64,000 bases of DNA from an uncultured Eubacteriales bacterium. GTDB lineage: Bacteria; Bacillota; Clostridia; Oscillospirales; CAG-272. The translations under genes were made by a program, and so were the position numbers. Position 1 is the first letter of the stretch. Each line of letters opens with the position of its first letter. The DNA lies in assembly GCA_934446065.1 (NCBI GenBank), contig CAKSDP010000008.1, forward strand, positions 18,142 through 82,141, given 5' to 3'. Below, piece by piece: positions 54,322 through 63,643 of this stretch. The notes under the pieces were generated by a model. It was not told the origin of the DNA, did no database searches, and saw only the letters and a program-made list of their open reading frames with translations.

Positions 54322-54975
54322 TCAGCCGCGAATCCAGCTCTCGTCTGAGGGATTATCCCTGAACTTTATGAGTCTTGCGACGTCGCCCGTCTTTATATAT
54401 CCGCTCTCGGCGGCGATAGCTGCGATGGCGTCAAAGTCGGTCAGGCTGACGTTCTTCACTCCTGCGGCTGCGAGTCTCTCGATGCCCTTTTTCATTCCGT
54501 ATGTGAATATCGAGACGATGCCGAGAACCTCGGCTCCCGCCTCGCGCAGTGCATCCACCACATCTATGACCGATCCCCCGGTCGAGATGAGGTCCTCGAT
54601 CACGACGACACGCTGTCCCTTCTCAAGTCTGCCCTCAATGCGGTTCTGTCTGCCGTGATCCTTCGCGCTTCCGCGGACGTATCCCATAGGCAGGCCAAGC
54701 ATATGCGCGGCGATCGCTGCGTGCGCGATCCCGGCGGTGCTTGTACCCATGAGAACTTCTGCATCCGGATACTCACGCTTCACCGTTTCGGCGATCGCGG
54801 TCTCGATGAACGTGCGCTTCTCCGGCGCGGTGAGGATCAGTCTGTTATCGCAGTAGACGGGACTTTTGATCCCGCTTGCCCACGTAAACGGTTCATCTGG
54901 GCGGAAGAACACCGCGCCGATCTTGAGCAGCGCAGATGCCGCTCCGCTTTTTATACTCTCTCGTGTATACTCCAT
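54322..54975 (-). CDS. pyrE: Orotate phosphoribosyltransferase
   Basis: 217 residues. It joins orotate to PRPP to give OMP. The N-terminal FTWASGIKSPVYCDNRLIL and the PRPP-binding VVVIEDLISTGGS are typical, as is YVRGSAKDHGRQNRIEG. Follows pyrF by ~25 nt and has an AACGGAGG-type site. Confidence 0.96.
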   Translation of the reverse strand: MEYTRESIKSGAASALLKIGAVFFRPDEPFTWASGIKSPVYCDNRLILTAPEKRTFIETAIAETVKREYPDAEVLMGTSTAGIAHAAIAAHMLGLPMGYVRGSAKDHGRQNRIEGRLEKGQRVVVIEDLISTGGSVIDVVDALREAGAEVLGIVSIFTYGMKKGIERLAAAGVKNVSLTDFDAIAAIAAESGYIKTGDVARLIKFRDNPSDESWIRG

Positions 54976-54999
54976 TTCAAACCTCCGTTAATCCGGCAC

Positions 55000-55695
55000 T
55001 CAGCCGCAGAATTCATTTACGCAGCGTCTGTACGCCGCAACAGGATCCTTTGCCGCCGTTATCGGGCGTCCGACCACGATGTAGTCGGAGAACTCCCGCG
55101 CTGCGGCCGGCGTTGTCACGCGCTTCTGATCGCCGAGCTCTCCGTCGGCGAATCTTATTCCGGGCGTCACCGTATAGAAATCCTTGCCGCACGCGGCTTT
55201 GACAATTTTCGCTTCAAGCGGCGAGCAGACCACACCGTCAACCCCGGCGGATTTTGCATTTGCTGCATAGCTCTCGACAACCTCGGCAACCGTATGCGGT
55301 ATGAGCAGCTCCTGTCTCATACGCTCCTCATCGGTCGATGTGAGCTGAGTCACAGCGAGCAGTATCGGACGCGTGCCGTCCGGACGTGTCAGTCCCTCTA
55401 CTGCCGCCTCCATCATCGCGCGGGTTCCCGCAGCATGGAGGTTGCACATATCTACATCAAGCGACGACAAGACGCGCATCGCCTTCTTCACCGTGTTCGG
55501 AATATCGTGAAGCTTGAGATCAAGGAATATTTTATGCCCCATCTCACGAAGCTTATGTACGGCGGAGGGACCCTCCGCGTAGAAAAGCTCCATTCCGACC
55601 TTGACGAACGGCTTCTCATCCTTAAACTGACTGAGGAATGCGACGGTCTCGTCCATTCCCGCAAAATCAAGCGCTATAATTACGTCCTTACCCAT
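55000..55695 (-). CDS. pyrF: Orotidine-5'-phosphate decarboxylase
   Basis: 231 residues. Catalytic Lys-Asp-Lys region FLDLKLHDIPNTV, the N-terminal IIALDFAG and the phosphate loop VVGRPITAAKDPVAAYR. Forms UMP. Overlaps pyrD by 8 nt. Confidence 0.95.
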   Translation of the reverse strand: MGKDVIIALDFAGMDETVAFLSQFKDEKPFVKVGMELFYAEGPSAVHKLREMGHKIFLDLKLHDIPNTVKKAMRVLSSLDVDMCNLHAAGTRAMMEAAVEGLTRPDGTRPILLAVTQLTSTDEERMRQELLIPHTVAEVVESYAANAKSAGVDGVVCSPLEAKIVKAACGKDFYTVTPGIRFADGELGDQKRVTTPAAAREFSDYIVVGRPITAAKDPVAAYRRCVNEFCG

Positions 55696-56605
55696 TGTGA
55701 GCCTCCCCTACTATTTCACGTATATCTTCTATGCCGTATTTCTCCATTGCGGCGGGCAGCGCTTCGATAATATTCCTGCACGCCCACGGATCAACGAGAT
55801 TTGCGGCGCCGATCTCGACTGCCGACGCGCCGGCGAGCATCATCTCGATCACGTCCTCGGCGCTCGAGATACCGCCGATACCGATTATCGGGATATCCAC
55901 CGCCTCGTACACCTGATACACCATTCGCAGCGCGACCGGGAACACGGACGGTCCGGAATATCCGCCCATCTTGTTTGCAAGGATCGGGCAGCGGCGTCTG
56001 AGGTCGATACGCAATCCGAAGAGGGTGTTTATCATTGATATTCCGTCGGCACCGCCGTCCTCACACGCCTTGGCGATCGCCGCGATATCCGTGACGTTCG
56101 GCGTAAGCTTCATATAGACCGGCTTTGTCGTTACAGCCTTGACCGCCTCGGTAACACGGCGCGCCCCGTCGGGATCGGTACCGAAATTGCCACCGCCGCC
56201 GTGCAGATTCGGGCAGCTGATGTTCACCTCAAGGATCCCGACGCCGTCCTCCTTATCGAATCTCGCGGCGGACTCTGCGAACTCCTCGACGGAGAATCCG
56301 CCGATATTGGCGATGAGTGGACTGCGGAACAGCTTGCGCAGGCGCGGCAGCTCATGCTCGATCACGTGATCTATCCCCGGATTCTGAAGCCCTACCGAAT
56401 TGAGTATGCCTGCGGGACACTCGGCGATTCTCGGCGTCGGATTGCCGAAGCGGGGTTCGGCGGTCGTTCCCTTGAACGCGATCGATCCGAGAATGTTCAG
56501 GTCATAAAGCTCGGCGTATTCCTCGCCGTAGCCGAAGGTTCCGCTTGCCGGGATCACCGGGCATTTCAGGCTGATGCCCGAAAGATTTACTTCAGTTTTC
56601 ACCAT
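55688..56605 (-). CDS. pyrD: Dihydroorotate dehydrogenase (NAD+), catalytic subunit, class IB
   Basis: 305 residues. FMN enzyme; the catalytic Cys is in VNISCPNLHGGG. The substrate motif is FGNPTPRIAECPAGILNSVGLQN; GIGGISSAEDVIEMMLAGA binds the FMN phosphate. It works with PyrK, encoded directly upstream (7-nt overlap), passing electrons to NAD+. ATG 56605 chosen after GAGGAG. Confidence 0.95.
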   Translation of the reverse strand: MVKTEVNLSGISLKCPVIPASGTFGYGEEYAELYDLNILGSIAFKGTTAEPRFGNPTPRIAECPAGILNSVGLQNPGIDHVIEHELPRLRKLFRSPLIANIGGFSVEEFAESAARFDKEDGVGILEVNISCPNLHGGGGNFGTDPDGARRVTEAVKAVTTKPVYMKLTPNVTDIAAIAKACEDGGADGISMINTLFGLRIDLRRRCPILANKMGGYSGPSVFPVALRMVYQVYEAVDIPIIGIGGISSAEDVIEMMLAGASAVEIGAANLVDPWACRNIIEALPAAMEKYGIEDIREIVGEAHNG

Positions 56606-57336
56606 ATGATCTCCTCCCGCGTGAGTACAGGTCCCTCTTTGCAGATGCGCTTTGCGCCGTACTTCGTTTTGCAGGTGCATCCCATGCATCCGCCGAAGCC
56701 GCAGCCCATGCGCCGCTCAAAGCTGAACTGACCGTCTGTTTCGGAATACTCCCAAAGTGCGCGGAGCATCGGCTCCGGTCCGCACGAATACGTGTAATCA
56801 TAGCTGATACCATTCTCACGTATCGCGTCGATGACCGTACCGCGCACACCACGGCTTCCGTCCATCGTTGCGACGTACACCGGAACGCCGAGCGCGCGAA
56901 GCTCATCCTCGAGTATCACGTCGGCGGCGCGTCCGAAGCCGAGCACGGCTGTCGGATGCTTTCCCTCCGCGATCAGGCGGCGTGCAAGATAGTAAAGCGG
57001 GGGGACGCCGACTCCACCGCCGACAAGCAGCGGCGATTCTCCTGCGGCGTCGGTACTGTACCCGTTTCCAAGCCCGGTGAGGATGTCAAGTAACTCACCC
57101 TCTCCCATACGGCTCATCTGCTCGGTACCGCGCCCGACCGCCTTATAGACAAGGCAAAGCTCTCCCGCGTCTATATCGCACACCGATATCGGACGGCGAA
57201 GGTACAGTCTGTCAAGCTTTATATTCACAAACTGCCCCGGCGCGGTGATCTCCGATGTATCGCCTGCAAGGCGCATACGGTACACGCCGTCGGCGATAGG
57301 GACGTTTTCGCGAATGCTGAAAATTTCCTTTTTCAT
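56599..57336 (-). CDS. pyrK: Dihydroorotate dehydrogenase electron-transfer subunit
   Basis: 245 residues. FAD-binding LRRPISVCDID, NAD-binding GGGVGVPPLYYLARRL and the [2Fe-2S] Cys set CGFGGCMGCTC followed by RICKEGPV are complete. Carries electrons from PyrD FMN to NAD+. ATG 57336; a longer start would overlap carB by >100 nt. Confidence 0.95.
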   Translation of the reverse strand: MKKEIFSIRENVPIADGVYRMRLAGDTSEITAPGQFVNIKLDRLYLRRPISVCDIDAGELCLVYKAVGRGTEQMSRMGEGELLDILTGLGNGYSTDAAGESPLLVGGGVGVPPLYYLARRLIAEGKHPTAVLGFGRAADVILEDELRALGVPVYVATMDGSRGVRGTVIDAIRENGISYDYTYSCGPEPMLRALWEYSETDGQFSFERRMGCGFGGCMGCTCKTKYGAKRICKEGPVLTREEIIW

Positions 57337-57352
57337 TCCACTCTCCACAAAT

Positions 57353-60300
57353 TTATGCGTCGATCGTCGAGACGCAGATGGTCGTTTCCTCAAGGACATC
57401 GAGCAGGACACAGACTGTGTCAAGCGCCGTGAACATCGTGACCCCGTTATCGACCGCACAGCGCCGTATCTCGTATCCGTCGCTCTCCTGCGATGCAACT
57501 GCTCCGACGTCGCGCGTATTCACGACGTATGTGACGTGTCCCTGTCTAAGCGAATCGAGAATCTCCTCGCTTCCGTCGCTCAGCTTGCGGAGCGTCCGCG
57601 TGCGGATACCGTGACCTCTGAGGAAATCCGCCGTACCGCTCGTCGCCTCGATATTGAAACCGAGGTCATAGAAGCGTCTGATAAGCGGCAGTGCTTCTTC
57701 TTTATCCTTGTCGGCGATCGTTACAAATATTGTTCCATAATTTGCGACATTCATACCCGATGCCTGCAAAGCTTTATAAAGTGCGCGGGTCATGGTGTCG
57801 TCATAACCGATCGCCTCACCCGTCGATTTCATCTCCGGCGAGAGGTACACGTCCATTCCGCGCAGCTTTGAGAACGAGAAGGCGGGAACCTTTACGAACC
57901 AGCGTCCGCGCTCATGCTCCGGATAGAGCATCGGATAGCCCTGCTTCGGCAGGCTTTGTCCGAGTATTGCGAGCGTTGCGATATCGGCGATCGGATAGCC
58001 CGTCGCTTTGGAGAGGAACGGCACGGTTCTCGACGAACGCGGGTTGACCTCGATGACGTACACGTTCTCGTCGGGATCGACGATGAACTGGATGTTGTAC
58101 AGTCCGATAATGCCTATTGCAAGACCGAGCTTTTCGGTATACTCAAGTATCGTGCGGCGAGCCTTTTCGGATACACTGAAGGTCGGGTACACGCTTATGG
58201 AGTCGCCGGAGTGGACTCCGGTGCGCTCTACGTGCTCCATTATTCCGGGGACGAACACACCCGCGCCGTCGCACACCGCATCGACCTCAAGCTCTCGTCC
58301 GACGATGTATTTATCGACAAGCACTGGGCGGACTGCGTCGATCTTTACCGCCGTATTGAGGTAGACGCGCAGCGATTCCTCGTTCGCGACGATCTGCATC
58401 GCTCTGCCGCCGAGAACGTAGCTCGGGCGGACGAGCACGGGGTATCCGATCTCCGCCGCAGCGGCAACACCGTCCTCGATATTCGTGACGGCACGACCGT
58501 TCGGCTGAGGAATGCCAAGCTCGGAGAGGACGCGCTCAAACCCATCGCGGTTCTCTGCGCGGTCGATCGCCTCCGTATCGGTGCCGATCAGCTTCACTCC
58601 GCGCCGCGCAAGTCCTTCGGCGAGGTTTATCGCGGTCTGTCCGCCGAGCGAGGCGATAACGCCGTCCGGTGATTCCGTCTCGATGATGTTCATGACATCC
58701 TCAAGGGTCAGCGGCTCGAAATACAGCTTATCGCTCGTTGTATAGTCTGTCGAGACCGTCTCGGGATTGTTGTTTATGATGATCGCCTCGTATCCGACGC
58801 GGCGTATCGTCGTTACCGCGTGCACTGTCGAGTAGTCGAACTCGACGCCCTGCCCGATGCGGATCGGTCCCGAGCCGAGGACTATTATCTTCGGGCGGTC
58901 GCTGACTACGGACTCGCTCTCCTCCTCGTAGGTCGAGTAGAGGTACGGCACGCCCGCGTCAAACTCTGCGGCGCAGGTGTCGATCGCCTTGTACACCGGG
59001 AACATACCGGACTCCTTGCGAAGCATATATACCTCGTCCTCGCTCATGTTCCACAGAGAAGCGATATATTTATCGGAGATACCCATGCGCTTTGCCGCAT
59101 ACAGAGCGTCCGTATCGCCGACCGCACTGCGGAGCGATTCCTCGGCGTCTACGATGTTCTTGATCTTGAACAGGAACAGCGGATCGATCTTTGTTACGTC
59201 GGAAATGGCTCTGACCGTCACGCCGAGGCGCATGAGCTTGGCTATGGCAAAGAGTCTGTCGTCCCTGCCCTCTGCGATGTAGTCGAGAAGCTCGTTCTTC
59301 GTCCATGTATCGAATTTTGGGAGGTAGAGATGAACGGCACCGACCTCAAGCGAGCGCACGGCTTTGAGGATGCTCTCCTCGAGTGTTCTGCCGATCGCCA
59401 TGACCTCGCCCGTCGCCTTCATCTGCGTGCCGAGCACATTATTTGCGGTGGCAAACTTATCAAACGGGAAGCGCGACATCTTAACTACTACGTAGTCGAT
59501 CGTCGGCTCCATTGCAGCCGGAAGCTTACCGAGCATGATCTCGTCAAGTCTCAGCCCCATCGCGATCTTCGCGGTAACGCGGGCAATCGGGTAGCCGCTT
59601 GCCTTGGAAGCGAGCGCCGACGAGCGCGACACGCGCGGGTTCACCTCGATCACGTAATACTCGAACGATTCGGGATCAAGCGCGAACTGCACGTTGCAGC
59701 CGCCCTCTATCTCAAGCGCACGGATGATCTTCAGCGCACTTCCGGAGAGGAGCGCGTACTCCTTCTCGCTGAGCGTCTGGCAGGGCGCCACGACTATGCT
59801 GTCACCGGTATGGATACCGACGGGATCGACGTTCTCCATGCTGCATATGACGATCGCCGTGTCGGCTGCGTCGCGCATGACCTCAAACTCAATCTCCTTA
59901 TATCCCTTGATGCTCTTTTCCACGAGAACCTCATGGACTGGCGAGAGCTTCAGTGCATTTTTCGCAAGCTCGCAAAGCTCGGCATCGTTATAGGCAAATC
60001 CGCCGCCCGTTCCGCCGAGCGTGAACGCGGGGCGAAGCACCACGGGATATCCGATCGTCTCTGCCGCCTCGCGGGACTCCTCTACCGAATGGGTGATGAC
60101 TGACGGCAGCACCGGCTCACCGATATCTATGCAGAGCTGCTTGAACAGCTCACGATCCTCCGCAGTCTCGATCGACTTTGCGCTCGTTCCGAGCAGCTTC
60201 GTGCGGCACTCGCGCAGCACGCCTTTTCTCTCGAGCTGCATTGCGAGATTCAGTCCGGTCTGACCGCCGAGTCCCGGCACGATCGCATCCGGGCGCTCTC

Positions 60301-60538
60301 TGCGCAGTATGCGCGCGACGTACTCAAGTGTCAGTGGCTCCATGTAGACCTTATCCGCGATAGTTGTATCAGTCATTATAGTTGCGGGGTTGGAGTTCAC
60401 GAGGATGACCTCGTAGCCCTCCTCCTTGAGCGAGAGGCACGCCTGCGTTCCGGCGTAGTCGAACTCCGCAGCCTGTCCGATCACGATCGGACCGCTGCCG
60501 ATCACCATTACCTTTTTTACATCAGTTCTCTTTGGCAT
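57353..60538 (-). CDS. carB: Carbamoyl-phosphate synthetase, large (synthetase) subunit
   Basis: 1061 residues, full length, with two ATP-grasp halves (~1-400 and ~545-930), an oligomerisation part between them and a C-terminal MGS-like allosteric domain. Signatures include GSGPIVIGQAAEFDYAGTQA and its second-half twin GSGPIRIGQGVEFDY, RPAFTLGGTGGG, and EVNPRVSRSSALASKA with EVNPRSSRTVPFLSKA. No missing motif is seen. It probably uses free ammonia, because the partner CarA lacks glutaminase residues. Confidence 0.97.
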   Translation of the reverse strand: MPKRTDVKKVMVIGSGPIVIGQAAEFDYAGTQACLSLKEEGYEVILVNSNPATIMTDTTIADKVYMEPLTLEYVARILRRERPDAIVPGLGGQTGLNLAMQLERKGVLRECRTKLLGTSAKSIETAEDRELFKQLCIDIGEPVLPSVITHSVEESREAAETIGYPVVLRPAFTLGGTGGGFAYNDAELCELAKNALKLSPVHEVLVEKSIKGYKEIEFEVMRDAADTAIVICSMENVDPVGIHTGDSIVVAPCQTLSEKEYALLSGSALKIIRALEIEGGCNVQFALDPESFEYYVIEVNPRVSRSSALASKASGYPIARVTAKIAMGLRLDEIMLGKLPAAMEPTIDYVVVKMSRFPFDKFATANNVLGTQMKATGEVMAIGRTLEESILKAVRSLEVGAVHLYLPKFDTWTKNELLDYIAEGRDDRLFAIAKLMRLGVTVRAISDVTKIDPLFLFKIKNIVDAEESLRSAVGDTDALYAAKRMGISDKYIASLWNMSEDEVYMLRKESGMFPVYKAIDTCAAEFDAGVPYLYSTYEEESESVVSDRPKIIVLGSGPIRIGQGVEFDYSTVHAVTTIRRVGYEAIIINNNPETVSTDYTTSDKLYFEPLTLEDVMNIIETESPDGVIASLGGQTAINLAEGLARRGVKLIGTDTEAIDRAENRDGFERVLSELGIPQPNGRAVTNIEDGVAAAAEIGYPVLVRPSYVLGGRAMQIVANEESLRVYLNTAVKIDAVRPVLVDKYIVGRELEVDAVCDGAGVFVPGIMEHVERTGVHSGDSISVYPTFSVSEKARRTILEYTEKLGLAIGIIGLYNIQFIVDPDENVYVIEVNPRSSRTVPFLSKATGYPIADIATLAILGQSLPKQGYPMLYPEHERGRWFVKVPAFSFSKLRGMDVYLSPEMKSTGEAIGYDDTMTRALYKALQASGMNVANYGTIFVTIADKDKEEALPLIRRFYDLGFNIEATSGTADFLRGHGIRTRTLRKLSDGSEEILDSLRQGHVTYVVNTRDVGAVASQESDGYEIRRCAVDNGVTMFTALDTVCVLLDVLEETTICVSTIDA

Positions 60539-60564
60539 TTCAAGTTCTCCCTTCTCTGTTCCCG

Positions 60565-61629
60565 TTATCTTCCCATAAGCTCATGAAATTCGTCGAGCAC
60601 CGGCGAATCCGCCGCAGGCTCGAACTGCACTCCGACAAGCTTGTCCTGCGGGCACGCGATACCCTCGATCACTCCGTCGAGCAGATCCTTGTATGTGACG
60701 AAAAGTCCCGTACCGTCGAGCGAATCCTCGCGGACGGCGTAGCCGTGATTCTGATACGGCGTGATTATGCCGCCGTCCGGCAGGCGTCTCACCGGGTGAT
60801 TTCCGCCGCGGTGATCGCACTCGAGTCTGTACGTCTCGGCGCCACAGGCGATAGCCGCAACATCGCAGCCGAGACCGATGCCGAAGATCGGCACTCTTCC
60901 GCGCAGAGCGCGCACTGTATCCGCTGTTTCCGGCACATCGTGCGGGTCGCCCGGTCCTCCGGCGATCACCACGCCGTCCGGCTCCGCCGCGAGTATCTCC
61001 GCAGCTGAGGTGTTCCACGGAACGACAGTCACGTTTGACGCGCCTGCGGCAAATGCACGCACAAGGCTCAGGCGTATGCCGAGGTCTATCACGATCACGC
61101 TTGACTTATGCTTTGCCGTGCGCATATGCCACTTTTTCTTTGTGGACACACGAGCTGCCGCATCATGGCGCACCGGTGTGCGTTTTATCTCGAGAAGCGC
61201 TTCGTCAGTCGGCGTATCTGCGGAGCAGATCATGCCGCGCATCGTGCCGTTGTCGCGCAGGCTCCTCGTAAGGCGGCGTGTATCGACCCCCGTGATGCCG
61301 GGGATACCGCACTCCTCCATCACCTCGGAGAGAGTGTTCGTTTGTCTGAAGTTGCTCGGGATATCGTTGTAATCGCGCACGATGAGCACGCCCGTCTGCG
61401 GGATCTTTGATTCGAGATCCTCCTCGATTATTCCGCAGTTGCCGATGAGCGGGTATGTCATGACGACGCCGAGGTCGGCGTTTGCCGGGTCGGAGAGCAC
61501 CTCCTCGTACCCGACCATCGCCGTATTGAATACGATCTCGCAGATGCGGTCAACATCCGCTCCGAAGCCGATGCCGCGATACTCCTCGCCGCACTCGAGC
61601 ACAAGCTTTCTTTCAGTTCTGTTCATCAT
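60565..61629 (-). CDS. carA: Carbamoyl-phosphate synthetase small subunit with inactive glutaminase site
   Basis: 354 residues, normal length. The N-terminal CarA-specific domain (YEEVLSDPAN, GVDTRRLTRSLRDNG) and GATase I fold (GGPGDPHD, HRGGNHPV, PYQNHGYAV) are clear. However the nucleophile elbow GICLGHQ reads GIGLGCD (Gly at 252), and the QFHPEAxPGP motif reads QFEPAADSP (Glu 337, Ala 339 in place of His and Glu). The triad equivalent to Cys269-His353-Glu355 of E. coli CarA is thus lost. The protein should not hydrolyse glutamine and may be only a structural partner of CarB. Overlaps pyrC by 17 nt. Confidence 0.93.
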   Translation of the reverse strand: MMNRTERKLVLECGEEYRGIGFGADVDRICEIVFNTAMVGYEEVLSDPANADLGVVMTYPLIGNCGIIEEDLESKIPQTGVLIVRDYNDIPSNFRQTNTLSEVMEECGIPGITGVDTRRLTRSLRDNGTMRGMICSADTPTDEALLEIKRTPVRHDAAARVSTKKKWHMRTAKHKSSVIVIDLGIRLSLVRAFAAGASNVTVVPWNTSAAEILAAEPDGVVIAGGPGDPHDVPETADTVRALRGRVPIFGIGLGCDVAAIACGAETYRLECDHRGGNHPVRRLPDGGIITPYQNHGYAVREDSLDGTGLFVTYKDLLDGVIEGIACPQDKLVGVQFEPAADSPVLDEFHELMGR

Positions 61630-62884
61630 ATATCACATTTCCTTTCTTTATCGTCATAATGCATCTGCCGCGAACGGGCATACCCGCGAACGGCGTACTT
61701 CTGCCCATCGAGCGGAACTTTTCCGGGTCGATCCTGTACTCCGCGTCCGGGTCGATCACGGCGATATCCGCCCGACCGCCGTCGCAAATCTCTCCGTCAC
61801 ATATGCCGAACCTCCTTGCGGGAGAGGTCGCCATCGCGTCGATCAGCCGCGCAAGCGGAACCTTTCCCGGGATCACGAGCGACGTGTAAAGCACCGGGAA
61901 CGCGCACTCAAGTCCGACGACGCCCATGAGGCTGCCCTCAAGCCCGTGGCTCTTTTCCTCCGCCGAATGCGGTGCGTGATCCGTCGCGATCATGTCGATC
62001 GTGCCGTCGCACAGACCCTCGATCAGCGCGAGCCTGTCGCTCGCGTCGCGCAGCGGCGGGTTCATCTTGAACGCGCCGTCCTCGCACAGCATTGAATCAT
62101 CGAGCACAAGATAATGCGGCGCTGTCTCGGCGGTGACGTCAACGCCGCGCGCCTTTGCCTTGCGGATAATATCGACGCCCTCCTTTGTGGAGACATGGCA
62201 GACGTGGTACTTTGCCCCCGTCTCCTCCGCCAGACGAACATCGCGCTCGATCTGCCGCCATTCCGACTCGGAGGAGATCCCTCTGTGGCCGTGTTGAGCG
62301 GCGTATGTTCCGTCGTGGATGTATCCGCCATGCAGAAGCTCGTTTACCTCGCAGTGCGCTGCAATGATCTTGTCGATCGCGGCGGCTCTTGTCATCGCCT
62401 CGCGCATGAGCGCCTCAGACTGGATACCGCTGCCGTCATCGCTGAAAGCAACCGCTTCGTTCATCTTCTCGAGCGGTGCGATACGCTCGCCGCGCCGTCC
62501 CTCGGTAATTGTTCCGTAGGTGACGACGTCGGCGCCGTCCGCCGTCCTCGCTATATCGAGGATGCGCTGCACCCCCTCCGGCGAATCGGGCGGGGGCGAC
62601 ACGTTCGGCATTGCGGCGACGGTCGTGTACCCGCCGGCAGCCGCAGCCGCAGCGCCTGTCGCGATCGTCTCCTTATAAGAAAAACCCGGCTCACGAAGAT
62701 GTACATGAACATCTGTGAAACCGGGAAAAATATATTTACCAGAAACATCAACAATACGAGTATCGGGATGCTTTTTGTGAAATTCGGAAGATGAAATAAA
62801 AATCCGTCCCTCCGACAAAACAATATCGGAAAAACGGAATCTGTCTTTCATAAACACCTGTCCGCCGCTCAGTAGAATCGTCAT
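61613..62884 (-). CDS. pyrC: Dihydroorotase
   Basis: About 423 residues, class I type. Metal-binding VHVHLREPG near residue 57, the carbamylated-Lys region YKETIATGAAAAAAGGYT, then HCEVNEL, VCHVSTKEG and TDHAPHSAEEK. It closes carbamoyl-aspartate to dihydroorotate. First gene of the pyr operon. ATG 62884 is 10 nt after AAGGAGG; an ATG 9 nt upstream is too close to the ribosome site. Confidence 0.95.
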   Translation of the reverse strand: MTILLSGGQVFMKDRFRFSDIVLSEGRIFISSSEFHKKHPDTRIVDVSGKYIFPGFTDVHVHLREPGFSYKETIATGAAAAAAGGYTTVAAMPNVSPPPDSPEGVQRILDIARTADGADVVTYGTITEGRRGERIAPLEKMNEAVAFSDDGSGIQSEALMREAMTRAAAIDKIIAAHCEVNELLHGGYIHDGTYAAQHGHRGISSESEWRQIERDVRLAEETGAKYHVCHVSTKEGVDIIRKAKARGVDVTAETAPHYLVLDDSMLCEDGAFKMNPPLRDASDRLALIEGLCDGTIDMIATDHAPHSAEEKSHGLEGSLMGVVGLECAFPVLYTSLVIPGKVPLARLIDAMATSPARRFGICDGEICDGGRADIAVIDPDAEYRIDPEKFRSMGRSTPFAGMPVRGRCIMTIKKGNVIYDEQN

Positions 62885-62930
62885 CGGAAACATACCTCCT
62901 TCATCCGGACAAACTGCCTTGATTTTCGTT

Positions 62931-62959
62931 ATTATATCACACGCGCACGTATTTGTCAA
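62931..62959 (-). promoter_or_regulatory. Promoter of the pyr operon
   Basis: Consensus TTGACA, 17-nt spacer, TATAAT on the minus strand. Only ~40 nt lie between the predicted start and pyrC, leaving no room for a PyrR-type attenuator. Confidence 0.88.
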
Positions 62960-63066
62960 TAGTAAATTTCGCGGCGGGCGCAATATTTACTTTCCGATTT
63001 GGCAAGTGACAGATCGGAAATGATGCTGAAACATGGGAATTCATATGATATACTTAATGTACGGAA

Positions 63067-63094
63067 TTGTACGCACTTTCGTATCTACTATAAT
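63067..63094 (+). promoter_or_regulatory. Promoter-like sequence before the secreted protein gene
   Basis: TTGTAC, 16-nt spacer, TATAAT. The predicted start is only ~12 nt before the ATG at 63113, unusually close. Confidence 0.4.
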
Positions 63095-63112
63095 CTCATG
63101 CAAGAGGTGCTT

Positions 63113-63556
63113 ATGAAACACAAAAATCGAAAAAGGCGGACGGCAAGAGCTTTATCGGCGTTCTTTGCCGCAGTCACGGTCGCGTCTCTCCTGCCGATGA
63201 CGGCATCGGCGAGGATGAGCGGCAACGTGGTGCTGCTGGAGGATTACTATGGTCTGAACGACGGCGCAATCAAGATGCCGGGGCTTAACTATAGATGCTC
63301 CGGTCACGGCGACAAAATGGTGGCGTACTATATCCAACCGCGAGGCATATCAGGCCATGTGCGAGGATCTTGCGTTTGCCCAGCAGTCGCTCAAAACGGT
63401 GCTCAACGACTACGCCGATCTCTTCCGGAAACGTTTCTCCGAGGGGCTGTCCATCCGCAAAGCAGCAGATGCCATGCAGCAGAATCGCGGCGTGATCGAG
63501 CGGCGGCAGGCCGCACTCTATCGGGCGTTCGCCCAGCTTTTGCAGCAGCGGGATGA
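63113..63556 (+). pseudogene. Truncated secreted protein gene running into other sequence
   Basis: AGAGGTG precedes ATG 63113. The first ~35 residues form a clear signal peptide: basic start KHKNRKRRTARALS, hydrophobic core, MTASA cleavage-like end. Then ~30 residues (MSGNVVLLEDYY onward) look coherent. From about 63317 the frame becomes Arg/Ala-rich and overlaps, in another frame, the coherent gene at 63357-63629. It therefore appears to be a gene truncated by insertion or recombination; the native length is unknown. Confidence 0.5.
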
Positions 63557-63629
63557 GGCAGACGGTGTCTATCGGCTGATGCAAAAAACTGAATACGATC
63601 AAAGGGATATAGAGGATTTGCTCGAATAA
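63357..63629 (+). CDS. Small helical protein with HTH-like segment, probably mobile-element borne
   Basis: 90 residues from ATG 63357. LAFAQQSLKTVLNDYADLFR is helical; RFSEGLSIRKAADAMQQNRG followed by VIERRQAALYR has the spacing of a helix-turn-helix. No ribosome site is seen at 63357. The coherent frame continues upstream (SNREAYQA) with no start codon, so the gene may start at ATG 63317 with one extra base at ~63332. I do not recognise a named family; the style is like small proteins of Clostridia conjugative elements. Confidence 0.5.
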   Translation: MCEDLAFAQQSLKTVLNDYADLFRKRFSEGLSIRKAADAMQQNRGVIERRQAALYRAFAQLLQQRDEADGVYRLMQKTEYDQRDIEDLLE

Positions 63630-63643
63630 TTGATGCAAAACCA

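Noticed and set aside
58820..60103. 427-codon plus-strand open frame over carB
   Set aside because: Antisense shadow of carB with low-complexity His/Arg/Leu composition.
62885..62930. PyrR attenuator or riboswitch before pyrC
   Set aside because: The predicted leader is only about 40 nt and shows no terminator or anti-terminator.
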